Source of the DNA: Motiliproteus coralliicola
GTDB lineage: Bacteria; Pseudomonadota; Gammaproteobacteria; Pseudomonadales; Balneatricaceae
Direction: 5' to 3'
Assembly (NCBI RefSeq): GCF_003345655.1
Contig: NZ_QQOH01000003.1
Location: forward strand, 372,001-436,000
DNA length: 64,000 nucleotides
The number at the start of each line of letters is the position of its first letter. Position 1 is the first letter of the stretch. The notes beneath the pieces are model-generated. The model did no database searches and was not told the DNA's origin. It saw only the letters and a list, made by a program, of their open reading frames with translations. Both the position numbers and the translations under genes were made by a program. Positions 34,953-44,646 of the stretch are shown here, one piece after another.

Positions 34953-36326
34953 TCAGCGGCGCTTGGTAAAGGGTGCCAGGCCATCGCCGAGGGCACCGGA
35001 TCCGGCCTGATCGCCGGCGGGCTTGTTACCGCTGGGTTTACGGCGTTTGCCGATCGATTTCTGGTCCCGCAGCCGCTGCTTGGGCTTCTTGGCTCCGGCT
35101 TCTGACTCGCCGCGACGCTTATCACCGCGGCCCTTGGTACGCTTGCCGATACCGGCCGCCTTGCCGGAGGACTTGAGCTTGGCCGGCCCCTTATACTTGC
35201 CTTCCAACCCGGGCACGACCCGACGCTCAAACTGCAGTCGCAGGTAACGCTCGATGCTGGCCATCAGATTCCATTCCGAAGCGCTGATCAGGCTGACTGC
35301 CAGTCCACTCTCCCCGGCTCGCCCGGTACGACCAACCCGGTGCACATGCTCATCACCGCTCCGGGCCATATCAAAATTGATCACAAGATCGACACCGCTG
35401 ATATCCAGACCTCGGGCCGCCACATCGGTGGCCACCAGGATGTTGATATTGCCGCGCCGCATCCAATCCATCACCTTGTTGCGCTCATCCTGGGTCATAT
35501 CCCCCTGCAATACCCCGGCACGATGGCGACGGTAGCGGATGGCACCGCCCAGGCGTTCGGCCTGAGCTTTGGTGTTGGTGAACACGATCACTTTGTTGTA
35601 CTGCTCTTTCTCCAGCAGCCGGTACAGCAGTCGCTCTTTATGGGTACGATCATCGGCCAACACGATCTGCTGGCAGATATTGCCGTGCTGATCTCGGGCG
35701 CCGCTGAGGATCAGTTCTTCCGGATCCCGGAGAACCCGATCCACCACCTGCATCAACCCCTTGGTCTTCAGGGTCGCCGACAGCAGCAGGGTCTGACGCT
35801 CGGCCCGGCAATTCTCGGCGATCGCCAGCACATCCTCGGCAAAGCCCAGGTCCAGCATTCGATCGGCCTCATCGAGGACCAACACTTCCAAGTCACTCAG
35901 ATCGCAGGAGTTACGCTTGATATGCTCCAGCATTCGCCCCGGCGTGGCGATAATCAGTTCCGGATTCTTACGAAAGATCGAACGCTGGTATTTAAAGTCG
36001 TCACCCCCGGTGATCAGGCCCGCCTGAAGATGGGTGAACGCGCTCAACTGCTTAAACTGCTTGAACACCTGTCGCGCCAACTCCCGGGTCGGCAGCAATA
36101 CCAGGCCCCGGGTGCCGCTCTTCGGAGCGTCGGTTGCCAGAAAGCGGTGCAGGCTCGGCAGCAGATAGGCGGCGGTCTTACCGCTGCCTGTTTCAGCGCT
36201 GATCAGTAGATCTCGGCCATCCAGCGCCTTGGGGATGGCTTGCTGCTGCACCTCGGTGGGCTGTTGCAGATTCAACTCGGCCAGCGCTTTTTGCAGGCGC
36301 TCATGCAGCGATAAGTCAGAAAACAC
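34953..36326 (-). CDS. DEAD-box ATP-dependent RNA helicase
   Basis: A 457-residue helicase with the full motif set: Q motif (QPTEVQQQAIP), SAETGSGKTAAY, PTRELARQV, TPGRMLEH, VLDEADRMLDLGF, LLLSATLK, VIVFTNTKAQAERL, ATDVAARGLD and HRVGRTGRAG. A Lys/Arg-rich tail of about 80 residues (from 375) should bind RNA. Of known types SrmB- or RhlE-like roles in ribosome assembly or RNA decay are most likely; the exact class is not certain. Confidence 0.88.
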   Translation of the reverse strand: MFSDLSLHERLQKALAELNLQQPTEVQQQAIPKALDGRDLLISAETGSGKTAAYLLPSLHRFLATDAPKSGTRGLVLLPTRELARQVFKQFKQLSAFTHLQAGLITGGDDFKYQRSIFRKNPELIIATPGRMLEHIKRNSCDLSDLEVLVLDEADRMLDLGFAEDVLAIAENCRAERQTLLLSATLKTKGLMQVVDRVLRDPEELILSGARDQHGNICQQIVLADDRTHKERLLYRLLEKEQYNKVIVFTNTKAQAERLGGAIRYRRHRAGVLQGDMTQDERNKVMDWMRRGNINILVATDVAARGLDISGVDLVINFDMARSGDEHVHRVGRTGRAGESGLAVSLISASEWNLMASIERYLRLQFERRVVPGLEGKYKGPAKLKSSGKAAGIGKRTKGRGDKRRGESEAGAKKPKQRLRDQKSIGKRRKPSGNKPAGDQAGSGALGDGLAPFTKRR

Positions 36327-36552
36327 GTAAATTCCTCGGATAAAACTCGAATAGGCCGGAGGGCGGCGTTAGAGCCTGTAAACTCTATTGGAACCGAACC
36401 TACTACACCTTCTGCCTTGCTGAGCGAAAAAATGGACACAGCAGGCAGGATTCAAATAGTGTTAGCAAGCCCTAGATGGCGGCCATTCTACTCAATTTCT
36501 TATCCACAGTCTGGCACAGCACCGTTTCAGCGGTACAAATTACGAGGTTTTT

Positions 36553-37002
36553 ATGCAGATCTGGGTCGATGCCGACGCCTGCCCCAAGGTTATTCGCGAT
36601 ATCCTGTTCCGAGCCGCCCAGCGGGTGGAGGTCAAATTGACCCTGGTGGCCAACCAACTGATCGCCACCCCGCCCTCACCCTGGATCAGCGCTGTGCGGG
36701 TCGAGTCGGGCTTTGATATCGCCGACAACTATATCGTCCAGCAGACCCAGCCCGGCGATCTGGTCATTACCGCCGATATACCTCTGGCTGCCGAGGTGAT
36801 CGAGAAGCAGGCCCTGGCCCTGAATCCGCGTGGCGAACTCTATACCAGCGAGAGCATCCGCCAGCGCCTCAATATGCGCGATTTCATGGAAACCTTACGT
36901 GCCAGCGGGGTCCAGACCGGAGGTCCTGCGGCGCTGTCCCAGGCCGACCGTCAGGCCTTCGCCAATCAGCTCGATCGACTGCTGGCCCAAAGAAGCCGCT
37001 AA
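36553..37002 (+). CDS. YaiI/YqxD family protein (DUF188)
   Basis: A 149-residue soluble protein starting [20 protein letters not shown], with [18 protein letters not shown] in the middle and [18 protein letters not shown] after it. These are the marks of the UPF0178/DUF188 family, a PIN-like fold with conserved Asp residues. The biochemical role is unknown. ACGAGGTTTTT precedes the ATG. Confidence 0.88.
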   Translation: MQIWVDADACPKVIRDILFRAAQRVEVKLTLVANQLIATPPSPWISAVRVESGFDIADNYIVQQTQPGDLVITADIPLAAEVIEKQALALNPRGELYTSESIRQRLNMRDFMETLRASGVQTGGPAALSQADRQAFANQLDRLLAQRSR

Positions 37003-37233
37003 TCCCGGTCGCCCCCAACTATAATTACCAGCGACGAAACGAACCGACAGTTAGCGAGTCTATTGATCAAGATGCCTTGACGCTGGGTTTAGCGCGCCAT
37101 GGGCGACATCGGTTGCTGAGGCCCGTCCGGCGGATAGGTCAACCCAGGCATCTTAGATTCGGTTCAAAACGAGGTGTTAATCCGACAACACCCAGGCTGA
37201 GCTGTCAGTTGTGTAGTCCGCCATTGGCGAGGT

Positions 37234-38175
37234 ATGACCATGATTAGTCCTGACCACTGGGTTTTAGAAGAGAAAGAACGCCTTATGCCGCTGGACAAGT
37301 GGCAGAAAACTGTCGATGTCATGGCACGGGTATTCAAAGCCCCCGCCGGCTTTATCGTTCAGTCGGGTCCTGGCGGCTATCAAGTGGTCATCTCCAGCGA
37401 TCAGGACAGCAACCCCTACGAACCCGGCGTACTGATTCCGGAAGAGACCAATATCTTCTGCCGCAAGGTGGTCGAACAGCGCCGCCAGCTCTACGTTAAG
37501 GACGCTTCCAAAGACCCATTCTGGGACAGTAACCCCGAAGTGACCGACGACGGCTTCCACTCCTACCTGGGGTTTCCGCTGTTCTGGCCCGATGGTCGCC
37601 CGTTTGGCACCATCTGCGTGATGGATTTCGATAGCACCGATTACGGTGAAAGCTATGTCGACCTACTCAGTGAGTTGCGTGACCTGATCGAAGCCGACCT
37701 TGGGATCCTGCACCAGTACCAGGTTATCTCCGACCTGGCGATGACCGACGAACTAACCGAACTCTACAACCGTCGCGGCTTCAACTCGGTCGCAAGCCAG
37801 TATCTAGCGCTGGCGAAACGCTCCAGCTTGAACCTGGGACTGCTGTACCTGGATATGGACGGCTTGAAACAGATCAACGACACCCAAGGCCATGCGGCCG
37901 GAGACGCCGCCTTGCAACAGCTGGCAGCCTCTATTCGCCAGGTGGTGCGGGAAAATGACGTCTCGGCACGGCTGTCCGGTGATGAGTTTGTGATGTTGGT
38001 CGCCGCTAAAGATCAACAACAGCTGGATACCATCGCCGAGAGAATCTCCGAGCTGCTGGCACAGCAACAGTTACGCGCCAGCATCGGCAGCGTACTGCTG
38101 GATAATCCGCACAAGCCGCTGCAGTTCTGGCTTGAAAAGGCCGACCGCCGCATGTACCGGCAAAAACAGCGCTAG
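37234..38175 (+). CDS. GAF-GGDEF diguanylate cyclase
   Basis: A 313-residue cytosolic protein. Residues about 15-150 form a GAF sensor domain (FHSYLGFPLFWPDGRPFGT). Residues about 165-313 form a GGDEF domain with the variant motif SGDEF and an REND inhibitory site five residues before it. SGDEF variants are often active, so c-di-GMP synthesis is likely but less certain. There is no membrane helix. AGGT before the ATG is weak; another ATG lies two codons in. Confidence 0.85.
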   Translation: MTMISPDHWVLEEKERLMPLDKWQKTVDVMARVFKAPAGFIVQSGPGGYQVVISSDQDSNPYEPGVLIPEETNIFCRKVVEQRRQLYVKDASKDPFWDSNPEVTDDGFHSYLGFPLFWPDGRPFGTICVMDFDSTDYGESYVDLLSELRDLIEADLGILHQYQVISDLAMTDELTELYNRRGFNSVASQYLALAKRSSLNLGLLYLDMDGLKQINDTQGHAAGDAALQQLAASIRQVVRENDVSARLSGDEFVMLVAAKDQQQLDTIAERISELLAQQQLRASIGSVLLDNPHKPLQFWLEKADRRMYRQKQR

Positions 38176-38260
38176 CACCCCCGTACTTTACTGTCGCCAC
38201 CAAAGCCTCCCGGCAATCCAATCTACACTGTAAGCAGATAGCAGACGGGAGGGCCTAATC

Positions 38261-39634
38261 ATGCCGGTCAGTGTATTCGATCTATTCAAAATCGGGGTCG
38301 GTCCCTCAAGCTCCCATACCGTTGGCCCCATGCTGGCGGCTAACCGCTTTGCCACCGAGCTGGATCACAACGGCCTGCTAGCCCTAACAACCCGCGTCCA
38401 AATTCATCTGTTCGGATCCCTCAGCGCAACCGGTGTCGGTCACGCCACCGACTGTGCCTGTTTGATGGGATTGCTCGGTGAACTGCCCGATCAGATCGAC
38501 CCGGACCAGATTGAGCCCTGGTTCAATCAGATCAAGACCGAGCAGCGTATCCGGCTGCTGCAACGCCACCCTGTCGACTTCGATTATGACCAAGACCTGG
38601 TGTTCGATCCGGTACCGCTGCCCGAGCATCCCAACGCGCTTCGTTTAACCGCCTACAACGACGATGGCGACAGCCTGCTCGATCAGACCTACTTCTCCAT
38701 CGGCGGCGGTTTTATTCACCAACAGGGTCAGGACGAAGCCGTCGAACAGACTCCGCTGGACCTGCCCTATCCGTTCCGATCCGCAGCACAGCTGTTGGAG
38801 CTGTGTCAGCAACACAAGATCTCGATCAGCGAACTGGTGCTGCGTAACGAATCCAGCCTGCAATCCCGGCAACAGGTGATCCAGCGTCTGGTCGAGATCT
38901 GGAAGGTGATGGATGAAGTGATCGACCGGGGACTCCACAGTCGCGGCATCCTTCCCGGCGGCCTGGCGGTCAAACGGCGAGCTCCCGAGCTCTATCAGGC
39001 ACTGCGGTTGAAACAGCCGGCCAATCTGATCGCCGCCAGTCTGGAAGGGATGGATTGGGTCAATCTGTTTGCGCTGGCCACCAACGAAGAGAACGCAGCT
39101 GGAGGTCGAATCGTCACCGCACCCACAAACGGCGCCGCCGGTGTGATTCCGGCGGTGCTGAAGTACCTGATCCGCTACAACCACGGCCTGGATGACGAAC
39201 AGATCGCTCGGTTCTTTCTCGGTGCGGCGGCGGTGGGAGCGCTTTGTAAAACCAACGCCTCGATCTCCGGCGCCGATGTCGGTTGCCAGGGCGAGGTCGG
39301 CTCAGCCTGCGCGATGGCCGCCGCCGGTTTAACCGAGGTACTCGGGGGTAGCCCGCAGCAGGTTGAGAACGCCGCCGAAATCGGACTGGAACATAACCTT
39401 GGACTCACCTGCGATCCGGTCGGTGGTCTGGTTCAGGTTCCCTGTATCGAGCGCAATGCCATCGCCGCGATGAAGGCGATCAATGCCGCTCAGATAGCGC
39501 TCAGGGGCGACGGTGAACATTTCGTGTCGTTGGATAAGGTGATCAAGACCATGAAGGACACCGGCCACGATATGCAGGCCAAATACAAGGAGACCTCCGA
39601 GGGCGGGCTGGCCGTCAATGTGATCGACTGTTGA
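38261..39634 (+). CDS. sdaA: L-serine dehydratase (iron-sulfur type)
   Basis: A 457-residue enzyme converting L-serine to pyruvate and ammonia. The N-terminal beta domain ([20 protein letters not shown]) and C-terminal alpha domain are fused, as in single-chain enzymes. The cluster Cys residues appear in [20 protein letters not shown] and [32 protein letters not shown] precedes the ATG. It is convergent with the gene at 39659, 24 bp away. Confidence 0.93.
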   Translation: MPVSVFDLFKIGVGPSSSHTVGPMLAANRFATELDHNGLLALTTRVQIHLFGSLSATGVGHATDCACLMGLLGELPDQIDPDQIEPWFNQIKTEQRIRLLQRHPVDFDYDQDLVFDPVPLPEHPNALRLTAYNDDGDSLLDQTYFSIGGGFIHQQGQDEAVEQTPLDLPYPFRSAAQLLELCQQHKISISELVLRNESSLQSRQQVIQRLVEIWKVMDEVIDRGLHSRGILPGGLAVKRRAPELYQALRLKQPANLIAASLEGMDWVNLFALATNEENAAGGRIVTAPTNGAAGVIPAVLKYLIRYNHGLDDEQIARFFLGAAAVGALCKTNASISGADVGCQGEVGSACAMAAAGLTEVLGGSPQQVENAAEIGLEHNLGLTCDPVGGLVQVPCIERNAIAAMKAINAAQIALRGDGEHFVSLDKVIKTMKDTGHDMQAKYKETSEGGLAVNVIDC

Positions 39635-39658
39635 GGCGGCCTGGACGGTTAACGGGGA

Positions 39659-40654
39659 TTAACCGCCCAGCCCTCTGAACCACGCCAGCAAGCTGTCGGA
39701 ATAGGCCAGTCCGGCGGCCGCCACCACCACGCCGAGCAGTGCGGCCAGCACCAACTTGGTACCACCCCTTCCACCAGCTTGGTCGCCATTGCCGTTGCGA
39801 GCCTCCGGCACCGGTCGCGACTCAGCAGCCAACCCCAAGCCTCCCTCAATCGACTCGCGGCCGCTCTTTAACTCTGCCAGTCGCTGCAGGTCCTGCAGCT
39901 TCTTGCGCAGTTGCTGCTCCAGGGTTTGCAGGTCCAGGGTCTTGACGATCAACTGATAGTTTTCGTACTGCTCGTGATGCCTTGAACGCACCGGATTGTC
40001 GAACAGATACTGGGCGCAGAAACGCTGCACCTCCAGCTGGGCGCGATTGAGCTGATCACCACCGAGGCTCGTCATCTGCGACAACCGATTGATCATGCTG
40101 TTGAGTTGAAAGTGGTAAGCCAGACCCAGTCCATACAGCGCTAGCGAACGTGCAAAGCAGGCTTCCTGCTTGCCGCCGAAGATAAAGCCGCGATGGTAGT
40201 TCATCGACCAGTTACTACCCGTGTACTTACGGGTCACGCCATCCAGGTTCGGTTCCGGATCACCGCTGGCATGGGTCAGCGTGTTCAGGAACTCCTGTTT
40301 CTGCAATCCCCGCGGCATCCAGATCGCCTGGTGCAGATACTCGCCGTAGTGGACCGGTTCATTCAGACTGAGCATCTCAGATATCTGAAAGGCGCATTGG
40401 GTTTCAAGATGCTTGCGACCGATACTGTCCATGTCTCGGACCACCACCATAATGTCGGTCTGATACGGTTTGCTGAAATAACTCAGTCCGTAAACGGTAC
40501 AGTCGGGATAGTTGACCTTGGTGAAGCGGCAGTTTTCCTCGAGGGACTCGTACAGCGGTGCCACCGACGAGACTGGTAAGTTCATGCCGAAGTCGGCCGG
40601 CGCTTTGGCTTTATCCGTATTGAGTAGAAAGAAAAGACCGACCTTTGTATCCAT
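39659..40654 (-). CDS. Tail-anchored hypothetical protein
   Basis: A 331-residue protein not matched to any family I know. The first 230 residues look globular. A coiled-coil-like stretch (QTLEQQLRKKLQDLQRLAEL) is near 245-265, then a Gly/Pro-rich linker and one C-terminal helix (KLVLAALLGVVVAAAGLAYS), giving a C-tail anchor. ATG 40654 is preferred over a far upstream TTG because the extra 61 residues are not protein-like. The role is unknown. Confidence 0.6.
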   Translation of the reverse strand: MDTKVGLFFLLNTDKAKAPADFGMNLPVSSVAPLYESLEENCRFTKVNYPDCTVYGLSYFSKPYQTDIMVVVRDMDSIGRKHLETQCAFQISEMLSLNEPVHYGEYLHQAIWMPRGLQKQEFLNTLTHASGDPEPNLDGVTRKYTGSNWSMNYHRGFIFGGKQEACFARSLALYGLGLAYHFQLNSMINRLSQMTSLGGDQLNRAQLEVQRFCAQYLFDNPVRSRHHEQYENYQLIVKTLDLQTLEQQLRKKLQDLQRLAELKSGRESIEGGLGLAAESRPVPEARNGNGDQAGGRGGTKLVLAALLGVVVAAAGLAYSDSLLAWFRGLGG

Positions 40655-40885
40655 AAAAGTTATCCAGCGGTTGCAGGGGCAAGGCGAGAAATTAAAACGT
40701 CCGTTTAAAAGACTACCCTGACAAATCTTCGGGACAAGTCTGAAAGTTAATATGGCAGACTTTTTCCGCCTGCGGTTGATCCTGGGCAAAAAAATCCCCT
40801 TGGATTCAAGGCCCAGGACTTCGCTGGCCCTGATCAAAGCGGTCCGCTATGCTGATCGACCCATTGCCCCACCGAGACTTCGGCC

Positions 40886-41650
40886 TTGATCACCGACCCG
40901 CTGTTTTACCTGTTTGCCATCCCTGCGGTGCTGATTGTCGGCATCTCCAAGGGAGGTCTTGGTGGAGGTCTGGGATTGATCGCAGTCCCCCTGATGTCGA
41001 TGGCGGTATCGCCCTTTCAAGCCGCCGCGATCATGTTGCCGATTCTGTGTGTAATGGATCTGGTCAGCATGTGGGGGTTTCGAGGTAACTACGACCGTCG
41101 CAACCTGGTAATTCTGTTGCCCGCCGCAGTACTGGGGATCGGTATCGGCGCACTCAGTTTCCAATACCTTTCCGAATCCCATATCAAGCTGATTATCGGT
41201 GTGATCGCACTGCTGTTCACCGCCAACTTCTGGCTCAACAAACTGCGTCGTCGAGTACCGCGGAAAACCCAAGCCGACACGCTCAAAGGCAGTCTATGGG
41301 GTACCCTGGCCGGCTTCACCAGTTTCAGCGTCCACGCCGGCGGCCCGCCGATGAATATCTACCTGCTGCCGCAGCAATTGGACAAGACCCTGTTTGCCGG
41401 CACCACGGTGATCTTCTTCGCGGTCATCAACTACGTCAAACTGGTGCCCTACACCCTGATGGGGATGTTGGAAAGCGGCAACCTGCTGACCTCGCTGGCC
41501 TTGATGATCTTCGCGCCGATCGGGGTCTACACCGGCATCTGGATGCACAAGCGGATCAATGAAAACCTGTTCTACCTGCTGTGCTATGGTTTGCTGTTTC
41601 TGACCAGCCTGAAAATTCTGGTGGAAGGCTTCAACGAACTGCTGCTTTAA
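40886..41650 (+). CDS. TauE/SafE family membrane transporter
   Basis: A 254-residue protein with about eight helices. GISKGGLGGGLGLIAVPLMSM near residue 20-40 and the second-half copy GFTSFSVHAGGPPMNIYLLPQ are the two family motifs. Members export sulfite, sulfoacetate, taurine-derived or other anions. The start is TTG at 40886, with only a weak ribosome site; no better start is available. It diverges from the tail-anchored gene. Confidence 0.82.
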   Translation: MITDPLFYLFAIPAVLIVGISKGGLGGGLGLIAVPLMSMAVSPFQAAAIMLPILCVMDLVSMWGFRGNYDRRNLVILLPAAVLGIGIGALSFQYLSESHIKLIIGVIALLFTANFWLNKLRRRVPRKTQADTLKGSLWGTLAGFTSFSVHAGGPPMNIYLLPQQLDKTLFAGTTVIFFAVINYVKLVPYTLMGMLESGNLLTSLALMIFAPIGVYTGIWMHKRINENLFYLLCYGLLFLTSLKILVEGFNELLL

Positions 41651-41707
41651 TTCTCCATTCAGGCGCTCCGGTTATGATATGGCGCTATCTATGAGAAGGA
41701 GAGTGGG

Positions 41708-42190
41708 ATGCTCAAGCAATTCAAGGCACTGCAACGATTCGGAATCTTAGCCCTGTTCGCACTGGGATTGAGCGGCTGTGCCACACTTCAGCCCGGCTTT
41801 GAAAAACCCCAGGTCAATCTCACCTCCTTCGAGCTGCTGCCCTCCAACGGGGTCGCCCCCAAGTTCGGCATCGGGCTGCATGTGATCAACCCGAATCGAA
41901 CCCCGCTGTCGCTCAAGGGGTTGGTCTATAACGTCGAGATCGAGGGGCACAAGATCCTCACCGGCGTGGCCAACGATCTGCCGGTGATAGCCGCCTACGG
42001 GGAAGGCGATATCCAGCTGCAGGCCAGCGCCAATCTGTTCAATACCCTGCGGATGCTCAGCTCGCTGGTCAACCGGCCCAGCGATAGCCTGAGCTATGAC
42101 CTCAACGCCAAGCTGGATGTCGGCTCACTGCTGCCAAGGGTCGAAGTCAATGAAAGTGGCAAGATCGATCTGTCGGGATTAAGCCGCTAA
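41708..42190 (+). CDS. LEA type 2 / WHy-domain lipoprotein
   Basis: A 160-residue exported protein. The signal peptide ends in LSGCATL, a lipobox with Cys at about residue 24. The mature part (VNLTSFELLPSNGVAPKFGI, VINPNRTPLSLKGLVYNVEI) matches the water-stress/hypersensitive response (LEA type 2) beta-sandwich. Probably anchored in the outer membrane; function unknown. AAGGAGAGTGGG precedes the ATG. Confidence 0.85.
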   Translation: MLKQFKALQRFGILALFALGLSGCATLQPGFEKPQVNLTSFELLPSNGVAPKFGIGLHVINPNRTPLSLKGLVYNVEIEGHKILTGVANDLPVIAAYGEGDIQLQASANLFNTLRMLSSLVNRPSDSLSYDLNAKLDVGSLLPRVEVNESGKIDLSGLSR

Positions 42191-42288
42191 TTCAACTCTC
42201 CTGTTGGAGTTGCGGCAGGGTCTGAACATTTTGCTTGTTCAGCCTCTTGTTGCGCACTCACTCGCTCCACCCAGCTGGAAGACCAAAA

Positions 42289-42314
42289 AAAACGGCGCCC
42301 TGAGGCGCCGTTTT
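42289..42314. terminator. Bidirectional terminator
   Basis: AAAACGGCGCC-CTGA-GGCGCCGTTTT, an 11-bp inverted repeat with A and T runs, lies between the lipoprotein (plus) and the purine permease (minus), so it can end both transcripts. Confidence 0.85.
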
Positions 42315-42331
42315 CAGATCCTTTCGCCGAC

Positions 42332-43630
42332 TTACAGGAAGGCGTGGAAGGCCACCAGAGCGACCGCCAGGATCCACATCAGCGGATGGATGTCGCGGGC
42401 CTTGCCGGTGATCAGGTGGATCGCCACCCAGGAGATCACACCCAGGGTGATACCGTGGGCGATCGAGTAAGTGAACGGCATTGCGATCACGGTCAGGAAG
42501 GCCGGTACCGCATCTTCCATCTTCGTCCAGTCCAGCTCCTTGGCCGCGCCCATCATCATCGCGCCAACAACGATCAGAGCCGGTGCGGTAGCCAGCGCCG
42601 GTACCGCAGTAAACAGCGGCGTGAAGAACATCGCCAGCAGGAACATGATCGCCACGACCACCGCGGTCAGACCGGTACGGCCGCCCTCTTCGATACCGGT
42701 GGCCGATTCGATGTAGGTGGTAACCGTACTGGTACCCAACAGGGAACCGGCGGTGGTGCCGGAGGCATCCGCCATAAAGGCGCGATCGGAACCCGGCAGC
42801 TCACCCTTGTCGTTGAGGAAGCCACCCAGACGACCCACACCCAGCAGGGTGCCGGCGGTATCGAAGATATCAACGAACAGGAACGCAATGACCACGGTCA
42901 CCAGCGCACCAGTGAAGATCTGCGAGAAGTCCAGCGCCGCCAGCGTTTCGGTCGGCAGGCTCGGCCAGGCCATAAACTGCTCCGGCGCAGGTGACAGGCC
43001 GAAGCCCCAGGCGATAGCGGTCAGCACCACGATACCGATCAGAATCGCACCCTTAACCTGACGAACGATCAGCCCGCTGGTGAGGATGATACCGACCAGC
43101 GACAGCAGCACCGCCGGATCGTGCAGGTCACCCAGGGTTACCAGGGTGGCCGGGTGATCGACGGTCAGCTTGGCGTTCTGGAAGCCGATGATGGCCAGAA
43201 ACAGGCCGATACCGGTCATGGTCGCAATCTTGATCGCCTTGGGTATCGCATTGATCAGCTTGGTCCGGAAGCCGGTCATCGCCAGCGCCATAAAGATCAA
43301 GCCTTCGATAAATACCGCCGTCAGCGCGACCGACCAGTGCACCCCCATGCCCTGAACGACGCCGAAGGTGAAGTAGGCGTTAAGCCCCATACCCGGCGCC
43401 AACGCGAACGGGAAATTGGCGTACAGACCCATGATCAGCGTCGCGATGGCCGCTGCCAGCGCGGTAGCGATGGCGACATCGTTGGCCGGCATCCCGGAGA
43501 TGCTCAGCAACTGCGGGTTCACGAACAGAATGTACGAGATGGTCAGAAAGGTGGTCAGGCCGGCCCGGATTTCGGTACCGATATCACTGCCCCGTTCGGA
43601 AATTTTGAAATAACGCACTAATGCGTCCAT
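42332..43630 (-). CDS. NCS2 purine permease (AzgA-type)
   Basis: A 432-residue inner-membrane protein with 12-14 helices. GLTTFLTISYILFVNPQLLS, ALAPGMGLNAYFTFGVV and FVDIFDTAGTLLGVGRLGG are the signatures of the hypoxanthine/adenine/guanine uptake group (PurP, GhxP, AzgA). The opposite gene 240 bp away is a purine-type phosphoribosyltransferase, which supports a purine salvage role. Confidence 0.9.
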   Translation of the reverse strand: MDALVRYFKISERGSDIGTEIRAGLTTFLTISYILFVNPQLLSISGMPANDVAIATALAAAIATLIMGLYANFPFALAPGMGLNAYFTFGVVQGMGVHWSVALTAVFIEGLIFMALAMTGFRTKLINAIPKAIKIATMTGIGLFLAIIGFQNAKLTVDHPATLVTLGDLHDPAVLLSLVGIILTSGLIVRQVKGAILIGIVVLTAIAWGFGLSPAPEQFMAWPSLPTETLAALDFSQIFTGALVTVVIAFLFVDIFDTAGTLLGVGRLGGFLNDKGELPGSDRAFMADASGTTAGSLLGTSTVTTYIESATGIEEGGRTGLTAVVVAIMFLLAMFFTPLFTAVPALATAPALIVVGAMMMGAAKELDWTKMEDAVPAFLTVIAMPFTYSIAHGITLGVISWVAIHLITGKARDIHPLMWILAVALVAFHAFL

Positions 43631-43869
43631 ACAGCACTCCCCTTACTGCATTGGTTTGGTGGGCTCAGATGCTGTTCTGATGGCGCCGGGCCCAACATGT
43701 AGATGCGAACCATCCGGCTGGTCAGAATCTGAGCGGCGTATTCTAGTCGACTAAAGTCCATATGCCGACTGTTTTTGTTGACATTTGGGCAAAATATTAA
43801 ACATGGATATTGTCATCCGTGTACTAAAGTCTTAGTGTTCGCGGTTTACTTGCTGTTGGGGAGTCCCAC

Positions 43870-44433
43870 ATGATCGAAAAAGTCTATCTATCAGCCCAGG
43901 ATCTGCTCGAAGATTCGTTCCGTTTGGGCTTGGAGATCTACAAAAGCGGCTTTCGCCCGGACTTTATCGTCGGTGTCTGGCGCGGGGGCACCCCGGTCGG
44001 CATCGCGGTTCAGGAAATTCTCGATAACCTGGGTGTGAAAACCGACCACATTTCGATCCGCACCTCCTCCTATGTCGGTATCGGCCAGCGTGGCAAAGAA
44101 GTTCGTGTTCACGGCCTGGATTACATCATCCGCAACGTCAACGCGCCCGACTCGCTGCTGATCGTCGACGACGTGTTCGACTCCGGCCTGAGCGTCAAAG
44201 CGGTCATCGATACGCTGAAGGAAAAGGCGCGCCTGAATACGCCCGGTGATATCCGTATCGCCACCCCCTGGTTCAAGCCGGCCAACAACCAGACCGACCT
44301 GGAACCGCACTACTACCTGCACAAGTCAGACGACTGGCTGGTCTTCCCCCACGAGCTGAATGGCCTGGACCGTGAAGAGATGCTGGCGAACAAACCCGGA
44401 CTGCGCGAAATCTTCGAAGAGTACGACCTCTAA
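43870..44433 (+). CDS. Hypoxanthine-type phosphoribosyltransferase
   Basis: A 187-residue enzyme. FIVGVWRGGTPVG is the pyrophosphate loop region and LLIVDDVFDSGLS the PRPP-binding motif; WLVFPHELNGLDR is the C-terminal base-recognition segment. It should join a purine base to PRPP in salvage. It diverges from the purine permease with 240 bp between, probably sharing control. GGGGAGTCCCAC precedes the ATG. Confidence 0.85.
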   Translation: MIEKVYLSAQDLLEDSFRLGLEIYKSGFRPDFIVGVWRGGTPVGIAVQEILDNLGVKTDHISIRTSSYVGIGQRGKEVRVHGLDYIIRNVNAPDSLLIVDDVFDSGLSVKAVIDTLKEKARLNTPGDIRIATPWFKPANNQTDLEPHYYLHKSDDWLVFPHELNGLDREEMLANKPGLREIFEEYDL

Positions 44434-44467
44434 GATCGACGCTTCATCTAGTGCAAAGTCTGTTTCG

Positions 44468-44494
44468 AAAGCCGCTGAATTCAGCGGCTTTTTT
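44468..44494 (+). terminator. Terminator after phosphoribosyltransferase
   Basis: AAAGCCGCTGAA-TTCAGCGGCTTTTTT is a perfect inverted repeat with a T-tract, 35 bp past the gene's stop. Confidence 0.9.
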
Positions 44495-44646
44495 ATGGCC
44501 GCTGATCAACCCTACTGGTCCGGCCGATTCTGTTTCGGCCATTCACGGGCCCTTCCCTATTCAGTAAAGGCAACCCAGATCAATTGAGAAAAGGGGATCC
44601 GAGGTTACACTGACCGAATCTTTCCAACCTCTGTCACCGTTTTATC

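Noticed and set aside
43631-43869. Purine riboswitch between the purine permease and phosphoribosyltransferase
   Set aside because: No conserved purine-riboswitch core or three-stem junction could be seen, and such elements are rare in this group.
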